Shown here: positions 34,422-46,000 of the stretch, one piece after another
Layout: each line of letters begins with the position of its first letter
How positions within the stretch are numbered: position 1 is the first letter of the stretch
Origin: Mugil cephalus
Lineage: Eukaryota; Chordata; Actinopteri; Mugiliformes; Mugilidae
Assembly: GCF_022458985.1 (NCBI RefSeq)
Contig: NC_061786.1
Coordinates: 17,924,974-17,988,973, forward strand
Direction: 5' to 3'
DNA: 64,000 nt
The notes under the pieces: generated by a model
The model's input: the letters and a program-made list of their open reading frames with translations, nothing else
The model's database searches: none
What the model was told of the DNA's origin: nothing
Translations under genes and position numbers: made by a program

Positions 34422-34435
34422 CCACTAGATGGCGG
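34422..34435 (+). promoter_or_regulatory. CTCF consensus site
   Basis: CCACTAGATGGCGG matches CCASYAGRKGGCRS at all positions on the plus strand. A second, near-match site lies 103 bp downstream in the same orientation. Positioned between nkx2.9 and nkx2-1. Confidence 0.5.
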
Positions 34436-34524
34436 AATAACCCACGGTATCGCGTTGGGGACCCTCTCTCTCGCCTTGTGTGAGTATTGAAGAGTAAAAG
34501 CTGAGTTCACTCCTTTAGTTTTGT

Positions 34525-34538
34525 CCACTAGGGGCCGC
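34525..34538 (+). promoter_or_regulatory. CTCF-like site (one mismatch)
   Basis: CCACTAGGGGCCGC differs from the CTCF core at one position (C for G). It is in tandem with the site at 34422. Confidence 0.4.
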
Positions 34539-35399
34539 GCTTCACTGACGAACGCACCGTTTTACTCTTTGAAGCCTTGCCACCGTGTTTCTCAGCAGAT
34601 TGGGGGGTTGACAAATATGTCTGCCCTCAGCGGCATAACCACGGAGGCGTGCGGTATTTGCTCAAAGGTTGTGCGGCAGGGCACCAGAGACGCTCCTCTC
34701 CTCCACGGAGGCCTTATGTTGCTGCGTGGATTTTTTTTTTATTTTTATTTTTTTTGAACGCTTCTTGTTAATGTGAGATGATTGGGTAAATGATTAGAGA
34801 GGGGGGAAACAAGAGATTATTATTAATTAGCGACCTCCTGTAGTTCGCACTTGACAGCTGAAAGAAAGACTCATGAGGTCATCAGTCGACGTTTCATGTC
34901 TGCGGTGGAGGAGCACACAGCGTGTCCACTTTTCCTCTCTTTTTGTCACCCCCTTCTCACCTTCTCTCTGTTTTTTTTTTATTATTCTCATTTCCTGGTG
35001 GAGTTATGAGGGGTCACGAAAGAAAAAAGTTTACAAGGAACAAAAAAACTTCAGGGGAGATAACATTGATTCGTTATGCCATGCGGACTTGTGCAATGTT
35101 TCAGATGTTGAGTGCACAATAACAGATAATTCATGTCATAATGTATTATTTTATTTTATTTTATTTTATTGTATTGGAATGGATATTAGGGTGCATATGT
35201 TTTGATCTTATCCGAGATTAATTCATGGTTTACTAATAATTGCACTATTTCTATCAATGTGTAGTTATTATTATTACATCTCTCTGCATCCCTAAACTAG
35301 GCTCCTGTTTATGTGGTCAATGTGTTGTCTACCCTTAAAAGAAAAGTGCATTTCCATTCTCCTTATTTATACTTTTCTATTGCATACGTTTACTGCTCC
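34539..35399. other. interval left of the nkx2-1 upstream block
   Basis: AT-rich non-coding DNA with T-runs (34731-34754) and a (TTTTA)n tract (35146-35170). No gene. Confidence 0.5.
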
Positions 35400-35870
35400 A
35401 CTCCGGAGTTGCTCTCTGGATTATATCATGCGCCAATCAGTTCATAAACAACAACGTGAAGCCTCGATAACAAAGGCTCGGTAGCCTCATACCCGCCACT
35501 TCAAAGTGTCCTCATTATTCGGAGGAATTAGCCGGAACATTTGGACTAATTGGCGCTAATTGGCCATAACAGCCGTGTGCCAGAACAGGGGAAAGGTACT
35601 GATTTAGATGATTAAGAATGTCTTGCGAAATCCCGTAATTAAAGCAACGCATAAGCAAGATTTACCTTGGATGCCGAAAGATGCTGTAATTTTAATTGGC
35701 TGCGATTATATGGCCTGCGAATTACGCGCAGGCACCTCGGCTGGCATCCAAACTATTTATTTTTATTTTTGGACTATATGATGATATTTCCTCATTAAAG
35801 ATAATTGTAATGCGATGGGAGACATGGGTTGTTGTGGCTGCGCGTCGTGCACATGGCTCTTAAAATTGGG
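35400..35870. promoter_or_regulatory. candidate nkx2-1 upstream enhancer
   Basis: About 2.0-2.5 kb upstream of the nkx2-1 start. Dense in ATTAGC, ACTAATTGG, GCTAATTGG, GTAATTAAAG, TTTTAATTGG and GAATTACGCG cores plus a GCCAATCAG box. Low in simple repeats, in contrast with its flanks. It looks like a conserved element of a forebrain/endoderm gene, but this is texture-based inference. Confidence 0.4.
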
Positions 35871-36647
35871 CCAATGATGCAGTGAACATATAGCTAGAGC
35901 ACAGATGATCCCTAGATGCTAGAGCTGTGAAATGTGGAGCCAGAAGACTGTAAAATAACTGTAGCCGGTGATCCCCGTGGCAAACTACCACTGATCTGCA
36001 TGCTCTCGACACAATCACAATGCTGCTGCCGCCGAGAAGCGTGGATTCAGTTTAGAGCGTGTTGATTTAGGTGCGGAAATATTACTAAAATCCAGTTGTG
36101 CAAAACAAAACAAAACAAAAAAAAAACCTCCAAGGTTTAGGATCATACTGGAGGAAACAGATCCCAACCTTACGGCTAAGAGTGGCTGCCACCAGAAGAC
36201 GCTGTGTTTCTTTAATTCCTATAAGGTGACACGGTTCAACCTGCAGACACAGACTTCTGAGGAATCTGCTGCTGCTGCTGCAAGACCCTTGTAAAATACT
36301 AGAACATTTTTGCTTTAATATTTTCACAATGGCCTGTCATTCAGCAGCTATTATCCTAAAATGCACGGATTGTTTAAAATTTATATTTTTTTAGATTAGA
36401 TTTATTACGTATTACTTTTGACGTCGTTTGTCAATAATTTCTATCCTGGGGGGAAAAAATTAATTCAAAGTTGCGGCTAAAGCCTTATGATTTATATATT
36501 TACATATTGACTAATGTAAAATATTACATAATTATTGACCATTAAAAGAAGGTGGCACAAATAGCCTGCTTGAAATTAAGCAACGATAATATTTATCATA
36601 ATTTCAACTGGAGTATTTCACATATGTTTTCTTTAAAAAATAAAAAA

Positions 36648-36651
<4 letters not shown>

Positions 36652-36725
<74 letters not shown>
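36652..36725. repeat. (AT)37 microsatellite
   Basis: Uninterrupted AT dinucleotide run of 74 bp about 1.1 kb upstream of nkx2-1. Confidence 0.95.
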
Positions 36726-36728
<3 letters not shown>

Positions 36729-36889
36729 ACTTTATTTTATTTGTAGTGATATGTGCAGAGAAAGTACCTCAGAACCCAATTCACCAGAATACTATTTGTA
36801 GTTGGGGAGAAAGGGGTAAAAAAATGAATCTTTGCTTGAGCTTCTGCGTAAAATTTTACAAGTGAGATATGATTGAGTTAAACTGTAAT

Positions 36890-37260
36890 GGCTCCTTGAG
36901 CATTAAGGCAAGATGCTACTGAGGGCTACCTGGCGTTGTGCTGCAGGAGAGTAGCTACTTGAACGCCGTTAACTTCACATGAGAGCCTCTCCTCCTCCAG
37001 ACTCTATTTTATTTTACCGGGTCTCTCTTAGACGAGTGTGTGCATCTGAATTTAGGTAACACGCTGCTTGCGTCCAATGATATCAAAAGGGAGAAAAATG
37101 AGGGGGGTTAATCATTTACGCAGCCACTTAACACGCGGATGTGTATTTATTTACTTATCAGTATCAGTCATTTTCCCTCCCCGCAAGTGCACTTTTGCAT
37201 GTCTGAGTACGATAAGGCATAACACAAACAATCCTGCAATCACTGGAGGCCTCTCATGGC
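36890..37260. promoter_or_regulatory. candidate nkx2-1 proximal regulatory block
   Basis: Between the AT microsatellite and the promoter. Contains AACGCCGTTAAC, GTCCAATGATATC and GGTTAATCATTTACG in mixed-composition sequence. Possible proximal enhancer. Confidence 0.3.
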
Positions 37261-37761
37261 CATTAAAAGTCAGTAGTTCAACTGAGGAGTGGTTCTCCAA
37301 CTCTCAAGTCCATATAGGCCTCCTTTCATCAAGAGGCCCTCGTAAACATCACTACAGTTAATAAAGTGTATTGTGGTCACTGCAATCCCAAGGTGCAGCC
37401 GCGTGTTTATCAGCAACAAGTCACAAACTCGAGATGCAGCTGCTGCAGCGAGCTCGGACACCGCCCGCAGCCGCCGGGATGAGCATTTATGATCATGTAC
37501 AGCGCTTATGTTATTGTTAGTGGGAGGGGTGCACATGTCTTGTAAGTGAAATTACGCTCGGCGAAAGGAGGCTAGAGCTGTTTGGTATTGTTGCAGATGC
37601 CCCGCCTCTGATGGTAGCCTTAAACCTGGCACCCAGCTAAAACAAACCAAAGCCAGCGCCGAGCTCCCACTCAATCCAATTAAGGCGGACTTGAGGCGCT
37701 CTCCTACGTGTTCATCTACCAGGATCGACGTTGAGACAACAGGAACCAGAGGGGCTTGGGC

Positions 37762-37762
<1 letters not shown>

Positions 37763-37804
<42 letters not shown>
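37763..37804. repeat. A42 homopolymer in nkx2-1 5' UTR or promoter
   Basis: Forty-two consecutive A ending 58 nt before the nkx2-1 start codon. If transcribed it would be a poly(A) stretch in the 5' leader; otherwise a rigid poly(dA:dT) promoter tract. Its length may be uncertain in assembly. Confidence 0.9.
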
Positions 37805-37806
<2 letters not shown>

Positions 37807-37862
37807 AGAGAGAAGGAGAGATTGCCTTGCCTTCTAATTTCTCCCTCTCCAGCCACAGAACA

Positions 37863-38229
37863 ATGTCGATGAGCCCTAAGCATACGACTCCTTTTTCTGT
37901 TTCCGATATCTTGAGTCCCCTTGAGGAGAGCTATAAGAAAGTAAGTATGGAGAATAACAACTTGGGGGCACCTCTCACTTCTTACCGGCAGCCCCAGGTC
38001 TCTCAGGCGGCGATGCAGCAGCACCACATGGGCCATAATGGGACTGTGTCTGCGGCTTACCACATGACTGCGGCAGGTGTTTCTCAGCTGTCACACACGG
38101 CCATGGGGGGCTACTGTAACGGCAACCTGGGCAACATGGGCGACCTGCCGTCTTACCAGGACGGCATGAGGGGCAGCGCCACGGCCACCGGCTGGTACGG
38201 AGGCAACCCAGACCCGCGTTTCTCCACCA
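37863..38229 (+). CDS. nkx2-1: nkx2-1 exon 1
   Basis: 122 codons plus one base, from [17 protein letters not shown] to GNPDPRFST. The donor ACCA|GTGAGT leaves phase 1. It includes the Gly/Asn/Met-rich stretch [18 protein letters not shown] typical of Nkx2-1. Confidence 0.95.
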
Positions 38230-39552
38230 GTGAGTACCCGGCACCTGTGTTTCGAGTTGTCGTAATGTGCGTAAACATGGAAGGTTTACGTCGCTCTGCA
38301 TTTTTGTAATTGCTGAATTCTTTCTGTCACGTATCGCTGCACCTATAATGTTCGAACTCTCCTTGGTTAATTTTTATTTTTAATTTTAATCACTACGGAG
38401 AGTAAAAAAAATCACGTATGAAACCGTTTTAATCCACGGAGTTTAGCGCGCTAGAAAGTGTCAGGATAGGAGGACGAACAGATTTCCTTTTACGCTTTGC
38501 GCATTTATTTGACACAATTGGTCAACCAGTATCGAGTCCTTTATCACACTAATCGAATAATAATATGCTGTCAGTTGTGAAGAGCATGAAGCCGGTGCAG
38601 TTTGACAGTTTACAAATATGGACTTTGATACGCATTTGGGGGGGTGCACCTGCTTCAGGTTGATACGCCAAAATTCACATAGCACCGAGTAGCACTTTTT
38701 TTTTTGGACCCGCATGTAAATGTTTTTTGGCGTTTTAATTTCATGGACAATGGCGGTGAAAAACAACAAGCTTGTGCGTGTTTTGTTTTTGTTTTTTTTT
38801 ATGCACAAATGGCTGTTTTACAGTACAACACCTGTTGCAAATGAAACCAGAGCTCATTGTTGTCGTTCTTTCCTTCAGTTTCTCGCTTCATGGGCTCGTC
38901 GTCGGGCATGAACATGGGCAGCATGAGCAGTCTCAGCTCCCTGGCAGACGTGGGCAAAGGCATGGGCTCTCTGTCCAGCACCCCGAGGAGAAAGAGGCGA
39001 GTGCTGTTCTCCCAGGCGCAGGTCTACGAGCTGGAGCGACGCTTCAAGCAGCAGAAATACCTGTCGGCGCCGGAGAGGGAACACCTGGCAAGTATGATCC
39101 ACCTCACCCCGACCCAGGTGAAAATCTGGTTCCAGAACCACCGGTACAAGATGAAGAGGCAGGCTAAAGACAAGGTGTCCCAGCAGCAGATGCAGCAGGA
39201 GAGCGGATCCTGCCAGCAGCAGCAGCAGTCCCCGCGGAGGGTGGCTGTGCCCGTGCTGGTGAAGGACGGGAAGCCGTGCCAAGGCAGCGGCCACACGCCC
39301 ACGTCCTCCACACAGACACACCACCAGCAAGGAGGCAATGTCATGATCATGTCCAACAACACGTCCGGCCTCGGGCAGCATCAGAGCCAGCAGGTGGGAA
39401 GCACGGGTCACTCTCCAGACTTGGCGCCGCACTCCTCCAGTCCGCCCTCCCTGCAGAGCCAAGTAGCCGGCCTCTCTCACCTCAACTCCCCCGGCGCAGA
39501 GTACGGCTCGGCCTTGCAGTGTTCAGCCCTGTTATACGGCAGGACGTGGTGA
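37863..39552 (+). CDS. nkx2-1: nkx2-1 (thyroid transcription factor 1), NK2 homeodomain factor (two exons, 346 aa)
   Basis: Nuclear master regulator of ventral forebrain, thyroid and foregut (lung/swim bladder) fate. Exons are 37863-38229 and 38879-39552 (1041 nt joined). The N-terminal TN motif [11 protein letters not shown] is at residues 9-19. The homeodomain is at 159-218 ([12 protein letters not shown] through HRYKMKRQA), essentially identical to mammalian NKX2-1. A short polyglutamine stretch is at 235-239 and the NK2-specific domain [16 protein letters not shown] at 241-256. The C-terminus ends LLYGRTW. The paralog Nkx2-4 has a nearly identical homeodomain; linkage to pax9, nkx2.9 and mbip selects Nkx2-1. 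The start codon GAACAATGT is the first in-frame ATG. Human is 371 aa, longer mainly through Gly/Ala/Gln tracts. Confidence 0.96.
38230..38878 (+). other. nkx2-1 intron (649 bp)
   Basis: Single intron before the homeobox exon, AT-rich; nothing further recognised. Confidence 0.8.
38879..39552 (+). CDS. nkx2-1: nkx2-1 exon 2 (homeodomain, NK2-SD)
   Basis: The acceptor TCCTTCAG|TT completes an Ile codon, giving [13 protein letters not shown]. It encodes the homeodomain, NK2-SD and the LYGRTW end, with TGA at 39550-39552. Confidence 0.97.
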
Positions 39553-40599
39553 CAAGAAGCGCCGGCTATGATTTAAATCTTCTTCTATTCAAAGAGAAAA
39601 AAAAAAAATACTTTTTTTTTTCTTCTGTCATGGCAAGTTTCACTGTAAATGTGCGCATTTGAACAAGAACCGAGTAAAATCGGCGCAGCTCCTCTTGAAT
39701 TTCCACCTTTTGAAAGGAAATGTGGACTTGTTTGGAAGAAACACTGGTCCAGAAACTGCGGATGTGAAAGTCTTGGGATTTATTTATGTAAATTATATTG
39801 ACACAAAAGAAGAATCAGCAGTCGAATAGGCCGAATAGTTGGGAAAGAGAGAAAAAAAAAAACTGAACCGAACATGGACGCATATGGACTGCTGTATTAT
39901 GGGTGCTGGTTAAATTCCCCTCCACAAACACACGTGATGGCTCTGATTTATAATAGAATTTAATGTACGCCGTAGATCTAGCTTGTATATTTCTGTAAAA
40001 GGTTTGAATTTTAGCTATTTGTTGTACAAAGTTTTTGACGCTATTGCCGGTTTGTTGTCGTTTCATTGGTATTTGTACGTTTTATTTCTTTGTAACTTAT
40101 ATAGATATTTGACTTACTACAAAACAGTCCTATTAATAAATTATGGAAACAAGACAGTTAAACTTTTTTTGTGACATATGTCAAAACATGCGGGTTTAAA
40201 TGGCAGAAATAGTTCTTTCGGGGAAAAGACAGAAAGCAGAAAACGAAAATGAAACAACGCGTAATTATGATTATTATTATAGTCCAATAATATTTATTAA
40301 GTGTGATTAATTATGATTAGATTATTATTATTATTAAAAAGAAGGTAAAATGGTTATTTATTTTTTTTTATTATATCTATTTTTAGGCTTTTATGCAATA
40401 TTACAAAAAATATTCAGCTCACTCCAAGTTTGCAAAATAGGTCTGGCTAAACACCAGGACTTAATTTTCCCGTTTCATTCTCTAACACAGTCTTGCGCTA
40501 TCATTTAAGACTCAAAAGCATGCCCTGTAGAGTAAACTAAGCCTTTATGTGCTTTTTTTTCCCCCCTCCTGCATGTGTGTTTTCCCTCTGTGTGCCGAC
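39553..40599 (+). other. nkx2-1 3' UTR and immediate downstream DNA
   Basis: AT-rich 3' UTR to about 40160, then ATT-repeat-rich sequence. No gene. Confidence 0.6.
40135..40140 (+). terminator. nkx2-1 poly(A) signal
   Basis: AATAAA 583 nt after the stop codon with a T-rich stretch downstream near 40162. Confidence 0.6.
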
Positions 40600-40845
40600 T
40601 GTGACTCAGAAAGGTGAGGTCTCTCTCGGCTCCCTACATCAAACACCAGTGCAGCTCAAAGGGCAGCTTATCGATGAAATCCCTGGCCAAACAGCGCGGT
40701 ATTCTTCTCAAATCACAGGCAAGGGCGAACTGTCAGCGCGGGGCTATCAGGCCGCTGCATCAATAATCAATCGGGGAATTGAAAGGAAACGGAGAAAGGG
40801 CTGTCTGTGCCGGGCGTCAATATCAAATCTCCACAAACATTTTTT
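40600..40845. promoter_or_regulatory. candidate element 3' of nkx2-1
   Basis: Compact low-repeat block about 1 kb past the stop codon with CATCAATAATCAATC, GCTTATCGATGA and CAATATCAAATC motifs, of mixed composition. It resembles a conserved non-coding element. Confidence 0.35.
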
Positions 40846-42820
40846 TCCCCTCTCCAGATAGGCTACTTTAGTCCTATTTGATCTCCATTTTTTTTATTTT
40901 AATCGGACACATAATAAACACGGCCAGTAATTTATTTCTCTTTATGTGGAGGTTCGCTGGATAAAAAAAAAAAAAAAAAAAGCTATAATAATCATTAGGG
41001 ACTATTCTTCTCCACCTCCACCTAATAGAGCTATAAGTCTTTGCCGTAAACAATGTGGTTGCTAAGCGACGGACGTAACGATAGGTGATTTTCGTTTAAG
41101 GCTGAAATAAGTCGTTTTCAATTCAGTGCTGTCATATCCCACAGCTATAATTTCTTGCAGTCTGGATATCATACTCTTGACAGGAAAATAATTTAACATA
41201 AAGCTTTTTTCTTTTTTTTTTTAACCCTTCAGCATTTTTTTTATTTATATATATATATATCTTCACATTCATAAAAATAGATGCTGGTGGTTTAAGTGAA
41301 TGTTTTAAGCGTGCATTAAAAACAAAGATATTTTATCCCTTATCTTGAGATAAATGGCCACTTCAGCACATTTTCCAATTTTGAAAAGTTATTTTTCATT
41401 TAAGAAATGGGGATGTTGGTCTAAATTCAGAAAAATGTTCAGAAAAAAAAAAATGTTTTGGGAATTTTAATTCAAGACTACAATGAGCTCCGATTCGCAG
41501 TTACGATTCTAGCAAGCACTCCCCAAAATGTTTTTTTATTTTAAGCCTATTTTTTTAAGGACTAGACAAATAGCGTACTGGCATGCAGCTATACGTCAAC
41601 CCGGCAGGTTATGTCTGCACCTGTTTCCTTTTAATGTATTTTACATTGCGGTTAATAGAAGGGTTTCATCTCCACTTTGTTTCCTGGCATTTACAGCATC
41701 CAGCTGTATGCACTTTGAACACAACTAATATTCATAACATTGGATCTATATCTATTTATCTATCTATAGATACGACCAAGCAGTAGCTCTTCTTGGCTCA
41801 TACACTTTTATTACAACTGTTTTTTTTTTTTCAGTAATCAATCATTTCTGACTTTTGGATTATTATTTTTGAGCAGAGGTGAATTTCGCAAAATTTAAAA
41901 AAGTAATTCCTATGTGCGCGTTAAGCGAGCAGAAGCAGCCTCAGCCTCAGGCCACCAGGCAGCGCGTAAAATGTCCCTCAGAGGACTTTTAAATGAAAAC
42001 TCAACAGCATCAGAAACTCCATCTTCTATTAGGTATTTTGCAGGGCAGGTTTTGTGCAGGAGAGAAGTGAGAACTTTGGGATTACATTAACATGTCTTTG
42101 GCGCGGTGTGTGGTCTTTGTGTGGAGCTTGTAGCTGTTGAGAATGACTTGTTGGAAGCGTGTGTGCTCTCATCGCTCTCTTTTGTGGAAACCCACAGTGC
42201 AACTCCCCAAGTCCTCCTGGCTTTATGGTGGGCTGTCTCCATGAACCCCAAGCAATTAGTCTCTAATCTCAAGGTAATCATATTTGAGTTAGTGGCCATA
42301 GCTGGTGAATTTTATTCGCCTGTTTAGCACCGAGGAATTCTCTGTCTCAGCGGCGGTGCAGCGTAGCTGAGGCTGCATTTGAAGTTTAAGAGCTTATGAA
42401 ATGTGTCTCTAAATTGCGGCTGCTAAAATATTTCACGAGAGACTTGAGAAATTGATTTAAAATGGTCATGGTGGCACCGAAAGTGAAAGAGAAGCAGAAT
42501 GATAAAAAATAGATTTTAATTAACACATTTGGCAACACACCTAATAATACGCGTATTAGTCTCGTTTTTTTTTAATTTAATCGTTAATTTGCATTTTTTT
42601 TTGCACAAATTCTAAATTAATTTGTCTCTCGTGCACATTTACTGCTTTAGTCGACATTTCTAAAACGTGGATAAGTAAGAAGTAAATCTAAATGTCTCTT
42701 TCCAAATCATTTAAAGGTGGATATATATATATATATTTTTTGCTGCAGCATTTGTTCCTATAGGCTCCAAAACAAAAAGAAAGCTCATAAGTCTAATATT
42801 TAAAGTTGTAAAAATGGCTA

Positions 42821-42855
42821 AAACTGCATTTATATATGTAATATAAATGCAGTTT
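42821..42855. repeat. perfect 15-bp inverted repeat (hairpin)
   Basis: AAACTGCATTTATAT at 42821-42835 and its exact reverse complement at 42841-42855, separated by a 5-nt loop. Too short and AT-rich to call a microRNA precursor. It could extrude as a cruciform or be a mini-transposon remnant. Confidence 0.85.
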
Positions 42856-43000
42856 GATATATTAACTAGATCCGATCTGCAACCGATGAACAAAAAAACC
42901 CAAAACAGAACAAACAAACAAAAAAAAACATCAACTACAGACGAATATGAACACAGGCATTTGCAACTATACATCAAATACATCAAAGAAATATAATAAC

Positions 43001-43002
<2 letters not shown>

Positions 43003-43078
<76 letters not shown>
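43003..43078. repeat. (TG)38 microsatellite
   Basis: Uninterrupted 76-bp TG run, the longest CA/TG array in the window and likely highly polymorphic. Confidence 0.95.
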
Positions 43079-43080
<2 letters not shown>

Positions 43081-46000
43081 GTGCACTTTTTTAAAGTTTA
43101 CTTTCTGACAAAGATGCAAGTTGGATGACTTGTGTGCTGTCCACGGTGCTGAAAGAGATATGTCAATAGATAATCTGCACGAATGCCCATTCAAAATATG
43201 TGTTATGTGTTTTCACAATGATTCATAATTATGTTGTATAAATTTTACGACATGGTTAACATATGACGCACTTCCCTCCTAAAACACAGCCACTCTCCTT
43301 CGTTTTTCTTAAGTTCCTAAACATTTCATTGCAGCAGGCCCGAGTATTCATGTGCATTACAAATAGGACAATTACACAGCAACTGCAATCACCCCCTTTG
43401 GTAAATGTTATTGTGAGCTTGCAGCAAAAATCTTTAATTGTCCTACGTTTATCTGGTTCTTCAAGCCATTGTGCAAAGAGCGCAAACGAGGGTCATTTGT
43501 GAACTGAAATACTTTGCATGCAAAGCGGAGCACAAGATGCTGTAATACTTGACCTTTCAACATAATTGTTGCAGGCATGAAATGCAGCATTCAGAGCTCG
43601 CTGAGTGGAGTCTTTTTCTCTCTCCCTCCCTCTGATGAACAAAGCACATTTTATACATCTCCTGTGTTCATTTGGCTTTGTTTCTTTTTGAAGGAAATTT
43701 CTCTGGGACTGGCTGCCATTTATCTTCATTTTAATAATACTGCTGCTCGGGTGAAAAAAAAAAACGGCACAAATCACATGAATTTTCAACTCAATACATA
43801 ATGGACCTCATGCCCAGGCTAAGAAGGCAGAAAAGAATTTGTAAATAGATGTGATTTTTTACATTTTTTTTACTGTAAGATTTTGAGCTGTGTCTTGGTT
43901 GAAAATCCTTTAATGCTGATACGAATACATCGAAAGTAACTGAATAACAGTGCAGTGCAAATCTTACATTACCTATTTTCTAATATTTGCTTTCCATTGA
44001 TAATGTAATAGAAACTTCCACTGGAACATTAAGTTAAGCTGCAAGATGGTACACCTGAAATATTTTAACTGTCTCCTCATTTCTGTACCTCTTCCTGATG
44101 CAAGTTTCAAATCAAACCCAACCCCAGATATCACGAGACATCTGAAAGAAACTTCTTCTGAACTCTGCTATAGTCTGAAATCCAGCTCTGCAGTTTAAAG
44201 AAAATACACTTTTAATTTTTGTTATAGTGAATGTGTTGGTAAAGATAATATGGTTTACAAGAGAGCATCATCTGCGTAGAGTCACATGGAAACATGATGT
44301 TTGGGGGTTTTTAACCTTGGCGGTGTCATGTATTTCTGAATGAAGAGGACATGATGAACTCGAGTTTGCGTAGATTTGCGTGGATTAGCAATCGTTGCAC
44401 AATAATGAGCTAAGATAGCCAAAATGGACCTCGAGGAGGACAAGGAAGGCATCTGAAATCCAAAAATAACCTCCTACTAAGATACTGGCCTGCCTAATCA
44501 CTAGCTAATGGTTAAATGTAGTAATGGGTAGCTGTAGTTGTCACAAATCACATTAAAAAGGGGTACACCATTAAAAAGGCTGCAATTATTTGGTTGATAG
44601 AGGAGAGTTTGATGTTTGTTTGTGGTGCAGTTGAACAGAAGTCATCAAGTCAGACAGCACTAAAGTAGGAGCTCGAATAAAAACTAGATTTAACGGTACG
44701 TCACCAATTTATGTAGACGTAGGAAATGCATGGCATGGTCTCTGAACTTGAGTTCTTCAGTTTTGCATTGTCAGTCACAGCTGTGTGGGTGTTTTGTACT
44801 TTTGTTCTGAACACATACCACCAAACGTATGTGTGCTGAGTCACACTGTGGTCAGTTGCCTGATGATGACACACACACACATGAAAGGTCCGTAACACAC
44901 CCAGAAATCAACTGTATTACAACAGTCATGTTTATTTGAGTCAACATTGTTAATGGCCTTTTTTTCTCCAAATGAAAAGGGGACCTATTCCATCGCGTGA
45001 CAAGGTGACTAAATATGGAGGCAACACATCAAATGAAACATTATTAATGTACAACAGTAAAGTTATGTCTGCAGATACAGACCAGGCAGCGTTGGCAGTC
45101 ACACACGAAAGGTTTTTTTCATCTAAAAAGAATGAAGTGCTATTCTGGTTGAGTCCAACTGCGCTAATGCAAGTGCGCAGCATATTGCCATCACTGAGTT
45201 CTGTGTGTGTCTATTATCTTGTATAGACCGGGTTTGTGGTTCAGATAAAGATAAAACGTACATATATGGTTATTTAACGTGATTACTTTGATTTGTTGAT
45301 AGGTTTAAAATTAGGATTGAAATTGGGGTGGGATAAGAGCGATGGCAAGGAGTGGTTTTAGGTTTTGGAAATTTGTTTTATGACAAGCATCAGGCATAAG
45401 GAGCTTGTCAATCACAGATTTAACTCAAAGCGAGGAAATTCTACTGCATGTTTATAGACCCTGTTCCCAGCTTGCAGTCGCATGAAGCTTAATGACACAT
45501 CAAGCATCCCTGGATAAGCCAGACCTCCTTGAATATTTGACAAACTCAGAAAAGAACTATGCTGGTTTCTCTCAGCTTAGTTAAGATCATAGCATTTCAA
45601 AGCTAATTTGTGCACATAATTACCCCCTTTCCTCAAGTAAATTATACATGTACAAACAAAAGGTGCGAAAATAATGTTTCACTTTTCTTCTTAAGTTTTC
45701 TACCCCCGAAGAAAAAAAAAAAAAAAACCTTTTAACAGGGGCTGCCAAAAACAGACAAGCCATATTTCAGCCGTGGTCCATTAGCTTCTTTATACCCTGA
45801 GCCTGCTTTCATGAGTCTCTTTGAGCTTATATTTTTTAAATGCGTTCTATAAACAATGCAGGGCTACCACCTCATGTCACTCATAATGGGTGTAAATTCC
45901 TCTTAAATGGGCATCATTCATTTGTTTAAAATATCTAAAAAATATTTATTAACCCCAGACACAAGCTTCAGTGCAACAAGCCACGCATGTTAAATAATAC

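Noticed and set aside
36646-36746. Frame with repeated Ile-Tyr
   Set aside because: Translation of the AT microsatellite.
37731-37862. In-frame N-terminal extension of Nkx2-1 through the A42 run
   Set aside because: There is no ATG upstream in that frame (it opens at TTG) and it would add poly-lysine; the ATG at 37863 matches known Nkx2-1 N-termini.
38875-39480. 201-codon antisense frame over the nkx2-1 homeobox exon
   Set aside because: Mirror frame of a GC-rich conserved coding exon; no protein similarity.
41056-41070. X-box-like (RFX) sequence GTTGCTAAGCGAC
   Set aside because: Only one half-site is good; the second half departs from the RFX consensus.
41948-41962. Third possible CTCF site CCACCAGGCAGCGC
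   Set aside because: Two mismatches at informative core positions.
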